Positions 33,750 through 42,292 of a stretch of DNA of 64,000 bases are shown here, in pieces. The stretch is from RBG-13-43-22 sp040755035. Lineage in GTDB: Bacteria; Desulfobacterota; RBG-13-43-22. The notes under the pieces were generated by a model that was given only the letters and a program-made list of their open reading frames with translations, had not been told where the DNA came from and did not search any database. Each line of letters opens with the position of its first letter. Positions within the stretch are counted from its first letter, which is position 1. The stretch spans positions 3,200 to 67,199 of the forward strand of contig JBFMBU010000254.1 in the NCBI GenBank assembly GCA_040755035.1, in the 5' to 3' direction. The translations under genes and the position numbers were made by a program.

Positions 33750-33850
33750 GTAGCTCGTAACTCGTATCTCGTGAATCGTATCTCATCTATCCGGCCATTA
33801 AAAACGGCAACCCCGACCTCTCGCTTCACGAGATACGAGATACGAGCTAC
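33750..33850. repeat. 101-bp inverted-repeat element, 26-bp arms
   Basis: Arms 33750-33775 and 33825-33850 match at 25 of 26 positions (GTAGCTCGTAACTCGTATCT then CGTGAA). The 49-base centre is not coding. The arm core recurs singly at 7326 and 37049. It could fold into a long hairpin; it lies just upstream of the PP-loop gene. Confidence 0.8.
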
Positions 33851-33862
33851 GAGCCACATGCT

Positions 33863-34261
33863 TCAATCCCTCACCGAAACCAGATTGCAGCGGCAGCCGA
33901 TGTGCATCACGATCCGATTAAGTTTATCGTATTCATTGAGGGGGAAAATCCGGCTGGCCATCTTTTGACACTCGGAACAAACCAGATCATCACCTCGTGT
34001 TTCCCAGCGCAGCCCGGTTAAACGGGACCGCTTAGCGTCATGAATCACCCGGCGCCAGAGGGCCCTTTTTTCGATTTCCAGTTCCTTGGCTTTTTCCAGA
34101 GACATGGCCCCGCCGTAGGGCAAATGATAAAACCATCTCGGTTCCTTTTCCATCAAAGTCTCCATTTCCACTCTGGCCTCCTTGATGAAATCCAAAAAAG
34201 GCTTGTTCCCTTCGGCTTTATTGGCTTCCTTCTTTTCCTTGTCTTTTTTCCAAAACGGCAT
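33863..34261 (-). CDS. Conserved protein with C-terminal Cys motif, function unknown
   Basis: A 132-residue soluble protein: a charged Lys/Glu-rich N-terminus, a helical middle (LEKAKELEIEKRALWRRVI) and a C-terminal motif CSECQKMASRIFPL...IVMHIGCRCNL. The pattern C-x2-C-...-F-P-L-...-H-x-G-C-R-C resembles the C-terminus of phage-Mu-type head-morphogenesis proteins, but the rest does not; a metal-binding knuckle is more likely. The start (MPFWKKD) follows AAGGAGG. It lies directly after a nucleotidyltransferase relic, whose stop region supplies part of its ribosome site. Confidence 0.6.
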   Translation of the reverse strand: MPFWKKDKEKKEANKAEGNKPFLDFIKEARVEMETLMEKEPRWFYHLPYGGAMSLEKAKELEIEKRALWRRVIHDAKRSRLTGLRWETRGDDLVCSECQKMASRIFPLNEYDKLNRIVMHIGCRCNLVSVRD

Positions 34262-34281
34262 GAGGCCTCCTTCGTACAAGA

Positions 34282-34389
34282 TCAAATATCTTTGGAAAAC
34301 CGGGGCATCCCTTCCAATCGAACCGCTTGACCGCCGATTAAGAGATAACGGACCTGATGAAGATTAAAAAGACGGACTAATTCGTCCAT
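34282..34389 (-). pseudogene. Nucleotidyltransferase-like protein, N-terminal relic
   Basis: A 35-residue frame reads MDELVRLFNLHQVRYLLIGG followed by QAVRLEGMPRFSKDI and a TGA. This is the beginning of a MNT/DUF6036-type nucleotidyltransferase, whose catalytic G-G-x-A-...-R-x-S/T-x-D-x-D would follow directly. The first Asp of the D-x-D is present and the rest is lost. It overlaps the end of the upstream small gene by a few bases, so it was once coupled to it. Such domains are often half of a toxin-antitoxin pair. Confidence 0.6.
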
Positions 34390-34571
34390 TTAACCCCCCC
34401 CCTTTCGGCGATTTCCATCAAATATTCCATTTTCCATTGATTCATTTCTTCGTAAGAGCGAAATTTTTTGGCCTTGAATTTCGGCAAACCGGACGGTTTC
34501 GGCAAGGGGGAGACCTCGGGGTTATTCACCCATAAAGTAAATTTACCATAATAATCGTCGGAAAACTTCAT
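34377..34571 (-). CDS. Small protein coupled to the nucleotidyltransferase relic
   Basis: A 64-residue basic protein (MKFSDDYYGKFTLWVNNPEV...GLPKFKAKKFRSYEEMNQWK) with AAGAAGG upstream. It has no membrane segment. Its last codons overlap the start of the truncated nucleotidyltransferase (ATG 34389), a coupling that in intact relatives suggests a two-gene unit, possibly toxin-antitoxin-like or a DNA/RNA-binding partner. The function is unknown. The frame could extend upstream to 34697 but lacks a ribosome site there. Confidence 0.6.
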   Translation of the reverse strand: MKFSDDYYGKFTLWVNNPEVSPLPKPSGLPKFKAKKFRSYEEMNQWKMEYLMEIAERGGVKWTN

Positions 34572-34748
34572 TACCTTCTTTCCCCAAAAAATTATGAGGC
34601 AAGTATAACCAACTTGAGGGCTTGGGTCAAGAAATCCCTTTCCCCCTATTACTTGATAAACAAAAAGGCTTGAGTTGTTGAAAGTTGTATGTAACAATTA
34701 TTCACATGTGCGTAGAACTCTATGCTTACGTTGCTTAGGAAAATGCAG

Positions 34749-36968
34749 ATGTCCGAAAAAGCCCCGACCAAGAAAGAACTCCTGAGAGAAATGGCCGTTC
34801 TACGGCAAAAACTGGAAACCGCCGAGAGCCAATATTCTGCGATAATAAACAATCTGGCCGACGGGTATTACGAAGTGGACTTAAATGGAAACCTGACTTT
34901 CTTCAACAACTCCCTGGCGACCATCTTTGGTTATCCGCGGGAGGAACTGCTGGGGATGAACAATCGGGAATATACGGATCAAGAAAACGCCCTAAAAATG
35001 TACCAGGCCTTCAATCTGGTCTACCGAACCGGCACCCCGATCCGGGGGGTCCGTTTTGAAACCATCACCAAACAAAAAAATCAGAGGCAGTTGGAGCTGT
35101 CCATTTCTCTGCGCCGGGACGAGGAGGGCCGCCCAGTCGGATTCCAGGGCATTGCCCGGGACATCACCGATCTGATTGATTTTCAAAAAAGCCTCAAGGC
35201 CGGCGAGGAACGCTACCGGAACATCATCGAGACCATCAATGATCCTTACTATGAAGTGGATCTGGAAGGAAATTTAACATTTTTCAACGATGCTTTTCTC
35301 AGGGGTTTTAACACCACCAAAGAAGAACTGCTGGGCATCAACTACCGGGAGTATACCGATCAGGAAAACGCCGATATCTTATTTGAGGCTTTTAACCGGG
35401 TATTCCAGACCGGTGATTCCCTCAGTGGGATCCGGCATGAAGTAATCACCCCTAATACCCATTGGAGGGGGATCTTCGAAGCCTCGGTCTCCATGATCAA
35501 GGACACCTCGGGAAATCCGGTCGGATTCAGGGGGATTTCCCGGGACATGACCGACCTGATCCGAATCCAAAATGATCTCAAAGCCAGCGAGGAACGCTAC
35601 CGGAACATCATCGAAACTATCGAAGACGGCTACTACGAAGTGGACCTTAAAGGGGACCTGACCTATTTCAACGACGCTTATTCCAGGATCATGGGTTACA
35701 GCCGGGAAGAATTGACAGGCATGAACAACCGTCAACGGACCGATCCGGAAAATGCCCGCATCGCCTTTCAGGCCTTCAATCGAATCTTTCACACCGCTGA
35801 ACCGGCCCAGAACATCCAGTATGAAATCCTGGCCGGGAACGGAGAAAGAAAAACCATTGCCACTTCCGCCTCTTTGATCCGGGAGGCGGACGGAAACCCT
35901 GTCGGATTCCGGGGGATCATGCGTGATATTTCTGAGATCCGGCGGGCGGAGAAATCTTTAAAACTCAGTGAGGAACGGTTTCGCATCGCGGCCGAAAGCG
36001 CCAGCGACTTCCTTTATGAGTGGGACCTCCAGTCCGGGGAAATTCGCTGGTTCAGCAGCGCTGAAGAAAAACTGCTTCAAATATTCGGGGAAATTCCTGT
36101 CCAGGCCTCCGCTTTTGAAAGGCACATCCACCCCGAAGATCTTGAACACATCAATCAAGCCATCAGACGGCATGTCCGGGATCGGGAACCCTACCTTGAG
36201 GGCTACCGGTTGATCGGGAAAGAGGGCCGGATCTTTCATATCAGGGCCGCCGGCAAGGTTTTGCGTGATGAGAAAGGATGGGCTTATAAGTGGATCGGAG
36301 CCATCAGCGATATCACCGAACAAAAAAAATCAGAAGAACAGTTAAGACAGAGCATATACAAATTGCACAAATCCATGGGCGGGATCATCCAGGCCATGGC
36401 CCTGACTGTGGAAAGCAAAGACCCCTATACCGCCGGCCACCAGCAGCGGGTTTCCAGTCTGGCCCGCATCCTGGCCCAAGAAATCGGTCTTTCCACCGAC
36501 CAGGTGGAAGCGGTACGTTTGGCCGGGGTGGTCCACGACCTGGGCAAGATTTCGGTACCGGCGGAGATCTTAAGCAAACCCACGGAACTGACCCCCCTGG
36601 AATTCGGCCTGATCAAGGCCCATCCCCAAACCAGTTATGACATCCTGAAAGATATCGATTTCCCCTGGCCTGTGGCCCGGATCGTTCTCCAGCACCATGA
36701 ACGCCTCGACGGCAGCGGATATCCCTTCGGCCTCAAAAAAAAAGATGTTCTGATCGAGGCCCAGGTGCTGATGGTGGCCGATGTGGTGGAGGCCATCGCC
36801 TCCCACCGGCCCTATCGCCCGGCCCACGGGGTGGAAGCGGCCCTGGAGGAAATAGAAAAAAACAAGGGGAGTTTATACAATACGGTGGTAGTAGAGGCCT
36901 GTTTACGGCTGTTCCGGGAGAAGGGATTTTTTTTCGGAGAACCGTTCCAGTACCATCCGCCGGAATAG
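34749..36968 (+). CDS. Multi-PAS HD-GYP domain protein (c-di-GMP phosphodiesterase)
   Basis: A 739-residue cytoplasmic sensor. A short coiled coil (about 8-30) precedes three closely similar PAS-PAC repeats (about 30-145, 150-265, 275-390), each with a YYEVDLxGxLTFFN strand and GFxGIxRDxTxL end; a fourth, diverged PAS follows (to about 530). The C-terminal HD-GYP domain is complete: HD in VVHDLGKI, HPQTSYDIL, LQHHERLDGSGYP. These hydrolyse cyclic di-GMP. The ATG at 34749 was chosen over 34722 because AGGA (34737-34740) is 8 bases upstream. It is monocistronic and divergent from the small genes before it. The three PAS copies look like recent internal duplications. Confidence 0.92.
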   Translation: MSEKAPTKKELLREMAVLRQKLETAESQYSAIINNLADGYYEVDLNGNLTFFNNSLATIFGYPREELLGMNNREYTDQENALKMYQAFNLVYRTGTPIRGVRFETITKQKNQRQLELSISLRRDEEGRPVGFQGIARDITDLIDFQKSLKAGEERYRNIIETINDPYYEVDLEGNLTFFNDAFLRGFNTTKEELLGINYREYTDQENADILFEAFNRVFQTGDSLSGIRHEVITPNTHWRGIFEASVSMIKDTSGNPVGFRGISRDMTDLIRIQNDLKASEERYRNIIETIEDGYYEVDLKGDLTYFNDAYSRIMGYSREELTGMNNRQRTDPENARIAFQAFNRIFHTAEPAQNIQYEILAGNGERKTIATSASLIREADGNPVGFRGIMRDISEIRRAEKSLKLSEERFRIAAESASDFLYEWDLQSGEIRWFSSAEEKLLQIFGEIPVQASAFERHIHPEDLEHINQAIRRHVRDREPYLEGYRLIGKEGRIFHIRAAGKVLRDEKGWAYKWIGAISDITEQKKSEEQLRQSIYKLHKSMGGIIQAMALTVESKDPYTAGHQQRVSSLARILAQEIGLSTDQVEAVRLAGVVHDLGKISVPAEILSKPTELTPLEFGLIKAHPQTSYDILKDIDFPWPVARIVLQHHERLDGSGYPFGLKKKDVLIEAQVLMVADVVEAIASHRPYRPAHGVEAALEEIEKNKGSLYNTVVVEACLRLFREKGFFFGEPFQYHPPE

Positions 36969-37048
36969 GTTTTTATTTCCAGGACAGGGGGATCATTTCG
37001 GAGAACTTTTCCCGGATGTGAATAAGAAAACCCAAAGGTATCTCGTTC

Positions 37049-37067
37049 CTCGTATCTCGTATCTCGC
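37049..37067. repeat. Dispersed CTCGTATCTCGTATCTCGC repeat
   Basis: Identical to 7326-7344; lies between the HD-GYP gene and the cyclase gene. Confidence 0.7.
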
Positions 37068-37125
37068 TTGCCAAGCCATGATGAATGGAAGCCAGGGATC
37101 GCCTCGGGGTCACGCCGCCCCCGCT

Positions 37126-37959
37126 TCACGGTCTTTTGAGGACCGGCTTGACTTCAAAAAGTCGGGGCCAGTTTTTACCGGTCACCCAGATCCGGTCCTT
37201 TTCCGGATCATAAGCGATGCCGTTTAATACCTGGTCGCTTGGCCGACCGGTTTCCATTTTCCCCAGTCCGGAGAAATCAATCCATCCCTTGACCTGTCCG
37301 CTTTTCGGAGAAATCCGGACCACCCGGCTGGAGGGATACACATTGGCGAAAATTTCCCCTTTAATGTATTCCAGTTCGTTCAGGTGCTGAATCGGGATTC
37401 CCCGGTCCCGGACTTGGATCCGCCGGACTTCCCTGAAGGTTCGCGGGTTCAGAAAATAAAGGAACGAGGTCCCGTCGCTCATAATCAGGTTCCGGCCGTC
37501 CTGGGTCAGACCCCAGCCCTCGGTGGGATAGGTGAACTGATCCAGAAGGTGGAAGGAAGTCAGGTCATAGACGAAACCGATCCCCGATCTCCAGGTCAAC
37601 TGAATGATCCGCTCCTGCCAGATAGTGATCCCTTCTCCAAACATCTCCGCCGACAGCCGCTGTTCTTGCAGAATTTTGCCGCTCTCCAACTCCACCTTGC
37701 GCAGGGAGGATTTCCCCAGGAGACCGGTCCCTTCGTACAGGAATCCCCGGTGGAACGCCAGTCCCTGGGTAAAGGCCTCGGGATCATGGGGGAAGACTCG
37801 GATAACTTTATACCCATAGACCGGCAGACGCTGTCCGGCCCCATAAGCTGGGGGGACTAAGAAAAGGGAGGAAAGGTTCAGGAGACCGATTAAAAGAACC
37901 ATAGAGCCAAAGGAGTTTATTTTTTTGCCTCGGCCTTTTGCTCTTTTCATTTTACGCAT
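37126..37959 (-). CDS. Glutaminyl-peptide cyclotransferase, exported
   Basis: A 277-residue exported enzyme of the plant/bacterial-type glutamine cyclotransferase family (five-bladed propeller). An N-terminal signal (about 14-40, ending PPAYG) is followed by YGYKVIRVFPHDPEAFTQGL, LYEGTGLLGKSSLRKVEL, EGWGLTQDG, NELEYIKGEIFANVYPS and DQVLNGIAYDPEKDRIWVTG, all hallmark segments. The Glu/Asp residues of these blades form the active site. It converts N-terminal Gln of proteins or peptides to pyroglutamate in the periplasm. It lies 44 bases after adenine deaminase on the same strand, perhaps in one transcript, with no evident functional link. Confidence 0.9.
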   Translation of the reverse strand: MRKMKRAKGRGKKINSFGSMVLLIGLLNLSSLFLVPPAYGAGQRLPVYGYKVIRVFPHDPEAFTQGLAFHRGFLYEGTGLLGKSSLRKVELESGKILQEQRLSAEMFGEGITIWQERIIQLTWRSGIGFVYDLTSFHLLDQFTYPTEGWGLTQDGRNLIMSDGTSFLYFLNPRTFREVRRIQVRDRGIPIQHLNELEYIKGEIFANVYPSSRVVRISPKSGQVKGWIDFSGLGKMETGRPSDQVLNGIAYDPEKDRIWVTGKNWPRLFEVKPVLKRP

Positions 37960-38003
37960 AATCGGCCCTTTTATTGTTGTACTCCCGCTTCTTTCGCTTC
38001 ACG

Positions 38004-39809
38004 CTACACGGGTCTGCGCTTTCCGCTCCCAAACCCATTATATAAAATCTTCCCGCTCTTGACCTCATAGACTCCGGAAAAAGTGATCCTGAGTTCAATC
38101 AGGGAGGTAAAGGAAAGGAATCCCAAAGTCCATAAGGGGTCTTCCAGGGGACAACCCCGTTCGTGCAGGCAGCGGCGGACACGCTCCAAGGCTTTGGCCA
38201 GCCGGGGGACTTTCAGGTCCGACATGACACCGCCGATTGGCAGGGCCAAACGGGACAAAATAGTCCCACCTTTAGCGATAACCATCCCCCCACCCATTTC
38301 GACCACCTGGTTGACCGCCCGGGCCATATCGGCATCGTTAAAACCCAGGACCATCAGGCTGTGGGTTTCATGGGCGATGCTGGAGGCGATGGCCCCGATA
38401 TCCGCCCCGAAACCGGAAACCAGTCCCATTCCGCCCGGTCCGCTGTTTCTGGGCAGAATAGCGATCTTGGCCAGGTCTTTCCCCTGATCGGCCCTGACCA
38501 TCCCCCGAGAATCCTGGACCTGCAGATCTTGACGGCGGGTCAGCGTCTTATCCAATATGGTCATAACCGGCAACGGGTTTTTGTTAGGGGCTTGGAAATA
38601 AAAAAAGTCAGGTCGGATTTGGGAAATGGAGAAAGGGCGGTCGTAGGTCCCGGGAGGGAAAGACTTGAGAGACGGAAAGATCCGGCGCCCATTCCGCCTG
38701 ACCCATTTTCCTTTGGACAAGACCGATACCGGCCTGGGGTCCCTCAGGTCATTCAAGACCAGGATATCAGCCCTTCTTCCGGGAGCGAGGGCGCCCTGTT
38801 CCAACTCCTTATTAAAATAACGGGCCGGATTGATCGTAACCATCTGGATAGCCCGGGAGGGGTCGATACCCCAGTCTATGACTTGTCTTAAGACATAGTC
38901 CAAATAACCGCATTCGACCATATCGCCGGGGAAGAGACCGTCCGGGGTGAGCATGATGCGGGAAGTGTCAAAGGCGGAGAGATCGCGAACGGCTTCCATC
39001 AATTGAGCCAGGTCGTTTCGGATGGACCCGCCTCGGCACATAACATACAGACCCAGACGAAGGCGCCTTTTCACGTCCTCGGCGCTGATCGCCTCATGGC
39101 AGGAGGTGAGTCCGGCGTTGATCAGGGCATTGAGCTTATCCTGACTGACCCCGGTGGTATGGCCCTCCACGGTTTTACCCAGGGTCTTGGCCGCCTGGAG
39201 GATGTTAAGCAGTCGGGGCTCTTTATTAAGAATACGCACAAAGGCCGTCATTTCACTCAACCCCAGGGCCTCGGGTTTCTTAAGCAAGGTCCGGACCTCC
39301 CTGACCGTGAAAAGCTCTTTCCCCTCAAACTTGGGAAAGGGTGGAGAAGAGGAAGGCACCGCCATATAGTAGGTCAAAGGGTAGTGGGGCAAATCTTTCA
39401 GGACCTGAAGCACGCCGGACCAACCCAGGGCGTTGGCCAGATCGTGCATGTCGGAAAAAACGGAAGTGGTCCCGCTTTGGACCACTTCCTCGGAAAAAGT
39501 GGCCGGATTATAATACAAGTCGGTATGGGCATGGGGGTCCATATAGCCGGGGACCAGGACTTTTCCTTCAACCTCCTCAACTTGGGTTTTTTTCCCGATC
39601 ATTTTTTCCGAGGGACCGACATAGGCGATCCGGTCCTTGTAAACGGCGACGTTTTCTTTTAACAGTTCGCCGGTAAAGACATTTAATACCCGGCCGCTGC
39701 GAAAATAGTGCTCGGCTGCCCTCTGGCCGAGGGCGATTTCGATCAAGGCCCGGCTTAAGTTGCCGGGCTTCCCTGGATGACCGATATCTGGTGTTTTGGT
39801 TTGGTTCAT
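38004..39809 (-). CDS. ade: Adenine deaminase
   Basis: A 601-residue amidohydrolase-superfamily enzyme. Metal and catalytic motifs are DPHAHTDLY, EGHTTG, TSCHEA, LTPDGLFPGDMVECGYLD and the family-specific C-terminal GFGADIGAIASSIAHETHS. It deaminates adenine to hypoxanthine and ammonia, using Mn2+ or Fe2+, in purine salvage. Length and motif order match the bacterial Ade family. The 289 bases upstream are non-coding and separate it from the divergent uspA; a TTGACA at 39907 on the plus strand has no matching -10 element. Confidence 0.94.
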   Translation of the reverse strand: MNQTKTPDIGHPGKPGNLSRALIEIALGQRAAEHYFRSGRVLNVFTGELLKENVAVYKDRIAYVGPSEKMIGKKTQVEEVEGKVLVPGYMDPHAHTDLYYNPATFSEEVVQSGTTSVFSDMHDLANALGWSGVLQVLKDLPHYPLTYYMAVPSSSPPFPKFEGKELFTVREVRTLLKKPEALGLSEMTAFVRILNKEPRLLNILQAAKTLGKTVEGHTTGVSQDKLNALINAGLTSCHEAISAEDVKRRLRLGLYVMCRGGSIRNDLAQLMEAVRDLSAFDTSRIMLTPDGLFPGDMVECGYLDYVLRQVIDWGIDPSRAIQMVTINPARYFNKELEQGALAPGRRADILVLNDLRDPRPVSVLSKGKWVRRNGRRIFPSLKSFPPGTYDRPFSISQIRPDFFYFQAPNKNPLPVMTILDKTLTRRQDLQVQDSRGMVRADQGKDLAKIAILPRNSGPGGMGLVSGFGADIGAIASSIAHETHSLMVLGFNDADMARAVNQVVEMGGGMVIAKGGTILSRLALPIGGVMSDLKVPRLAKALERVRRCLHERGCPLEDPLWTLGFLSFTSLIELRITFSGVYEVKSGKILYNGFGSGKRRPV

Positions 39810-40098
39810 TCCCCCCCCTGAATCCTTTTATATCGGAGGGTTAAAATAACAAATATTAGAAATCCTGTCGACACAATTCCTGATTATTAATCAGTGCCTA
39901 ATAGTATTGACACCTCCGCTTAATATGTTCAGAGTGTTATATCAAAATAACTTTGCACTACTCAATATATGGTGTTTGCACTCTTGATTCAGCTATGTTA
40001 ATCTGGGTCACATAGGTAAACTGCCGGTGGACTTGCTCCCATTTTCTCGGCGCTCAACCGGATTGAAACCGTCATTTGAATTTTTACCGGGGGTGATC

Positions 40099-40572
40099 AT
40101 GGCCATGACTTATAAAAAAATCCTTTATTGCACCGATTTTTCAGAAGACGCCGATTATGCCCTGAAATCCGCTCTTGACTTGTCCGAAAAATATCAGGCC
40201 AGACTCTATTGCCTGCACGTCGTTCATTCCGCTTATCAAATTATGCCCGACCTCTCCCCCATGGAAAAAAACAAGGAGGCGGAAAAAACCCTATCGGCAG
40301 AGGATCTGGAAAAAGGGAAGGTGAAACTAAAAGAGCTTTATGAACCTAAACTGGCTGGGTTGACCGGTGGCTATGAATTTCAGGTGGTCTGCGGGGTCCC
40401 CTTCATGGAAATCGTCCGTTACGCCAGGGCTAACGAAGTGGACTTTATCGTTCTGGGAGCAGCCGGCAGCTCCAACATCAAGCGCATCACTTTCGGCAGC
40501 ACAGCCGAGAACGTGGCCCGCCGCGCCCACTGCACGGTCATGATTACCCGCGACCCGGAAAAGGTTTTTTAG
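40099..40572 (+). CDS. Universal stress protein (UspA family)
   Basis: A 157-residue single Usp domain. It starts with the Rossmann-like strand KKILYCTDFSEDADYAL, has VDFIVLGAAGSS and the nucleotide-binding end GSTAENVARRAHCTVMIT, a variant of the G-x2-G-x9-G(S/T) ATP loop. Usp proteins help cells survive starvation and stress; this type may bind ATP. The start (MAMTYKK) is set by GGGGGTGA immediately upstream; the frame is open to 40027 but that part is not conserved. It is followed by a 143-bp inverted-repeat element. Confidence 0.9.
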   Translation: MAMTYKKILYCTDFSEDADYALKSALDLSEKYQARLYCLHVVHSAYQIMPDLSPMEKNKEAEKTLSAEDLEKGKVKLKELYEPKLAGLTGGYEFQVVCGVPFMEIVRYARANEVDFIVLGAAGSSNIKRITFGSTAENVARRAHCTVMITRDPEKVF

Positions 40573-40611
40573 TTAGAAGGGATTGCCGTCCCCCCCCTCT
40601 TATTTACCGAT

Positions 40612-40754
40612 TCAAAAGATGGTCTCGCAAAAAGTCGTCACAGCACCGTATTGTCATTTCGACCAAAGGGAGAAATCTTGAAATCATTAAAGATTTCTCG
40701 TCGCTCCACTCCTCGAAATGACAGAAATTGACTTTTTGCGAGACCGTCTTTTGA
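40612..40754. repeat. 143-bp nested inverted-repeat element (MITE-like)
   Basis: Outer arms 40612-40636 and 40730-40754 pair at 24 of 25 positions (GGTCTCGCAAAAAGTC core). An inner pair, GTCATTTCGA (40652-40661) and TCGAAATGAC (40713-40722), and a third, GGGAGAAATCTT/AAGATTTCTC, make a long cruciform. It lies between convergent genes and could serve as a terminator. The TTTCGAGGAGTGGAGCGACGA theme is common in Deltaproteobacteria, from memory. Confidence 0.8.
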
Positions 40755-40786
40755 GACAATTAATAATGGTCCTCCGGTTTTTCCGT

Positions 40787-42262
40787 TCATGAGGAAACTA
40801 ATGGTAAAAAAATGGTGAATGTGCTTCCTTCACCGGGGCGGCTTTCAACCATTATTCTTCCCTCGTGCGATTCGAGGATTTTCTTGACAATAGCCAGACC
40901 CAAACCGGTCCCGTTGATTGGCCTGGTTTTTTCATTCTTGACCCGGTAAAACTGTTGAAAAATCATCTTCTGATCCTCAGGCGAGATACCGATACCGGTG
41001 TCACTGACCTGAATGCAGAGGTACTCCCCTTCGGTTCGTGCTGAAATGACGATGCGTCCTCCCCCTGGACTATATTTAATGGCGTTGGTGATCAGATTGG
41101 TTAGGACCGCCTCCATGTTGCGACGGTCAGCCAGGATAGGAGGTAACTTCTCTGGCACATCCACCTCAATCCGCAGGGAATGCTCTTCGGCCCTTTGCTG
41201 GTGAAAGGCCGCCTGATCCCGAATCACGGGAACCATATCCACCAATTCCCGTTCAAAGGCAATCAAACCGGATTCGATCCGGGCCAGATCGAGCAATTCA
41301 GAAGCCATCCCTGCCAGGTTGTTGATTTTTTGATATACCCGGGACAGAATCCCTTCTTGTTTTTCGGTCATTTTCCCGGCCAGGCCGTCCAAGAGCACCT
41401 GGATCTGCATCATAACCGTATTCAACGGGCTCTGAATCTCATGATTGACCGTAGAAACAAATTGAGATTTCATACGGTCCATCTTCTTTAAAGCGGTAAT
41501 ATCATGCAATATGGTTATAACACCCAGGTTCCGGCCGTTGCGGTCCCGAAAAGGAGCGCAACGGATGTTCAAGGCCACTTCCTCCGGACGATTCTCTCCG
41601 TTAAGGTTCAGCTCTTCCTCTAATTCCGAACACTCACCTTCAGGCATCTTCAGGACCTGTTCCACCATCTCCCGGATACGGGGGATCTGAACCACATCAT
41701 TCATTGCCCAACCGACGGCTGAGGGAGCCGGGCAGCCTACCATCCTTAAAAAGGCCGGATTGGCCAAAGCGATCCGGTACTGATTATTGGTGCACATAAC
41801 CCCGTCGGTGATGTGGTTGACCATGACCCGCAGTTGGGAGCGGCTGTCGGCAATGTCCCCCAGGGCCCGGGTGTACTCAATGGCCTTGCCCACGGTAACG
41901 CGGAGGTGTTCGGGCGTGAAAGGTTTGGGGATGAAATCAAAGGCCCCTTTTTTCATGGCCTCTACCGAATGCTCCAGGGTGGCATAACCGGTGATGACAA
42001 TGACTACGGTCCCCGGATCCAAAACCTTGATGCGGGCCAGGGCATCAAAACCGGACATTTCCGGCATCATTAAATCCAATAAAATGATATCATAATGGGT
42101 TGAGGTCAGGGCCTCAATGGCTTGAACCCCGCTGGAAGCCAGGGCTACTTCATACCCGCTCTCCTCCAAAACCTGCTTACAGGCTTCCCGGATGCGAACT
42201 TCATCGTCCACCACCAGGATTTGGGGGGGATAGTAGGTTTGAACTTCAGCTTCGGTGATCAT
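40787..42262 (-). CDS. Hybrid REC-PAS-histidine kinase
   Basis: A 491-residue cytoplasmic signalling protein with an N-terminal receiver (ILVVDDE; phospho-Asp63 in LLDLMMP; KPF), a PAS domain (about 140-260) and a C-terminal kinase: H-box FVSTVNHEIQSPLN with His274, N-box NLITNAIKYS, G1 DTGIGIS and G2 GTGLGLAIV. The receiver-first order means it can accept phosphate from the neighbouring PAS kinase and modulate its own kinase. No membrane segment is present. It ends the five-gene signalling operon starting with a stand-alone response regulator. No DNA-binding output domain is encoded in the operon. Confidence 0.93.
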   Translation of the reverse strand: MITEAEVQTYYPPQILVVDDEVRIREACKQVLEESGYEVALASSGVQAIEALTSTHYDIILLDLMMPEMSGFDALARIKVLDPGTVVIVITGYATLEHSVEAMKKGAFDFIPKPFTPEHLRVTVGKAIEYTRALGDIADSRSQLRVMVNHITDGVMCTNNQYRIALANPAFLRMVGCPAPSAVGWAMNDVVQIPRIREMVEQVLKMPEGECSELEEELNLNGENRPEEVALNIRCAPFRDRNGRNLGVITILHDITALKKMDRMKSQFVSTVNHEIQSPLNTVMMQIQVLLDGLAGKMTEKQEGILSRVYQKINNLAGMASELLDLARIESGLIAFERELVDMVPVIRDQAAFHQQRAEEHSLRIEVDVPEKLPPILADRRNMEAVLTNLITNAIKYSPGGGRIVISARTEGEYLCIQVSDTGIGISPEDQKMIFQQFYRVKNEKTRPINGTGLGLAIVKKILESHEGRIMVESRPGEGSTFTIFLPLVSS

Positions 42263-42292
42263 ACGGCTCCTTGTAATTTTTCCGCAGATTTT

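Noticed and set aside
33863..34261. Prophage head protein
   Set aside because: Only the short Cys/His tail recalls Mu-F-like proteins; no other phage gene is near and the protein is too short.
39907..39942. Promoter with TTGACA upstream of uspA
   Set aside because: TAATAT lies only 8 bases and TTATAT 24 bases from TTGACA; neither spacing is workable.
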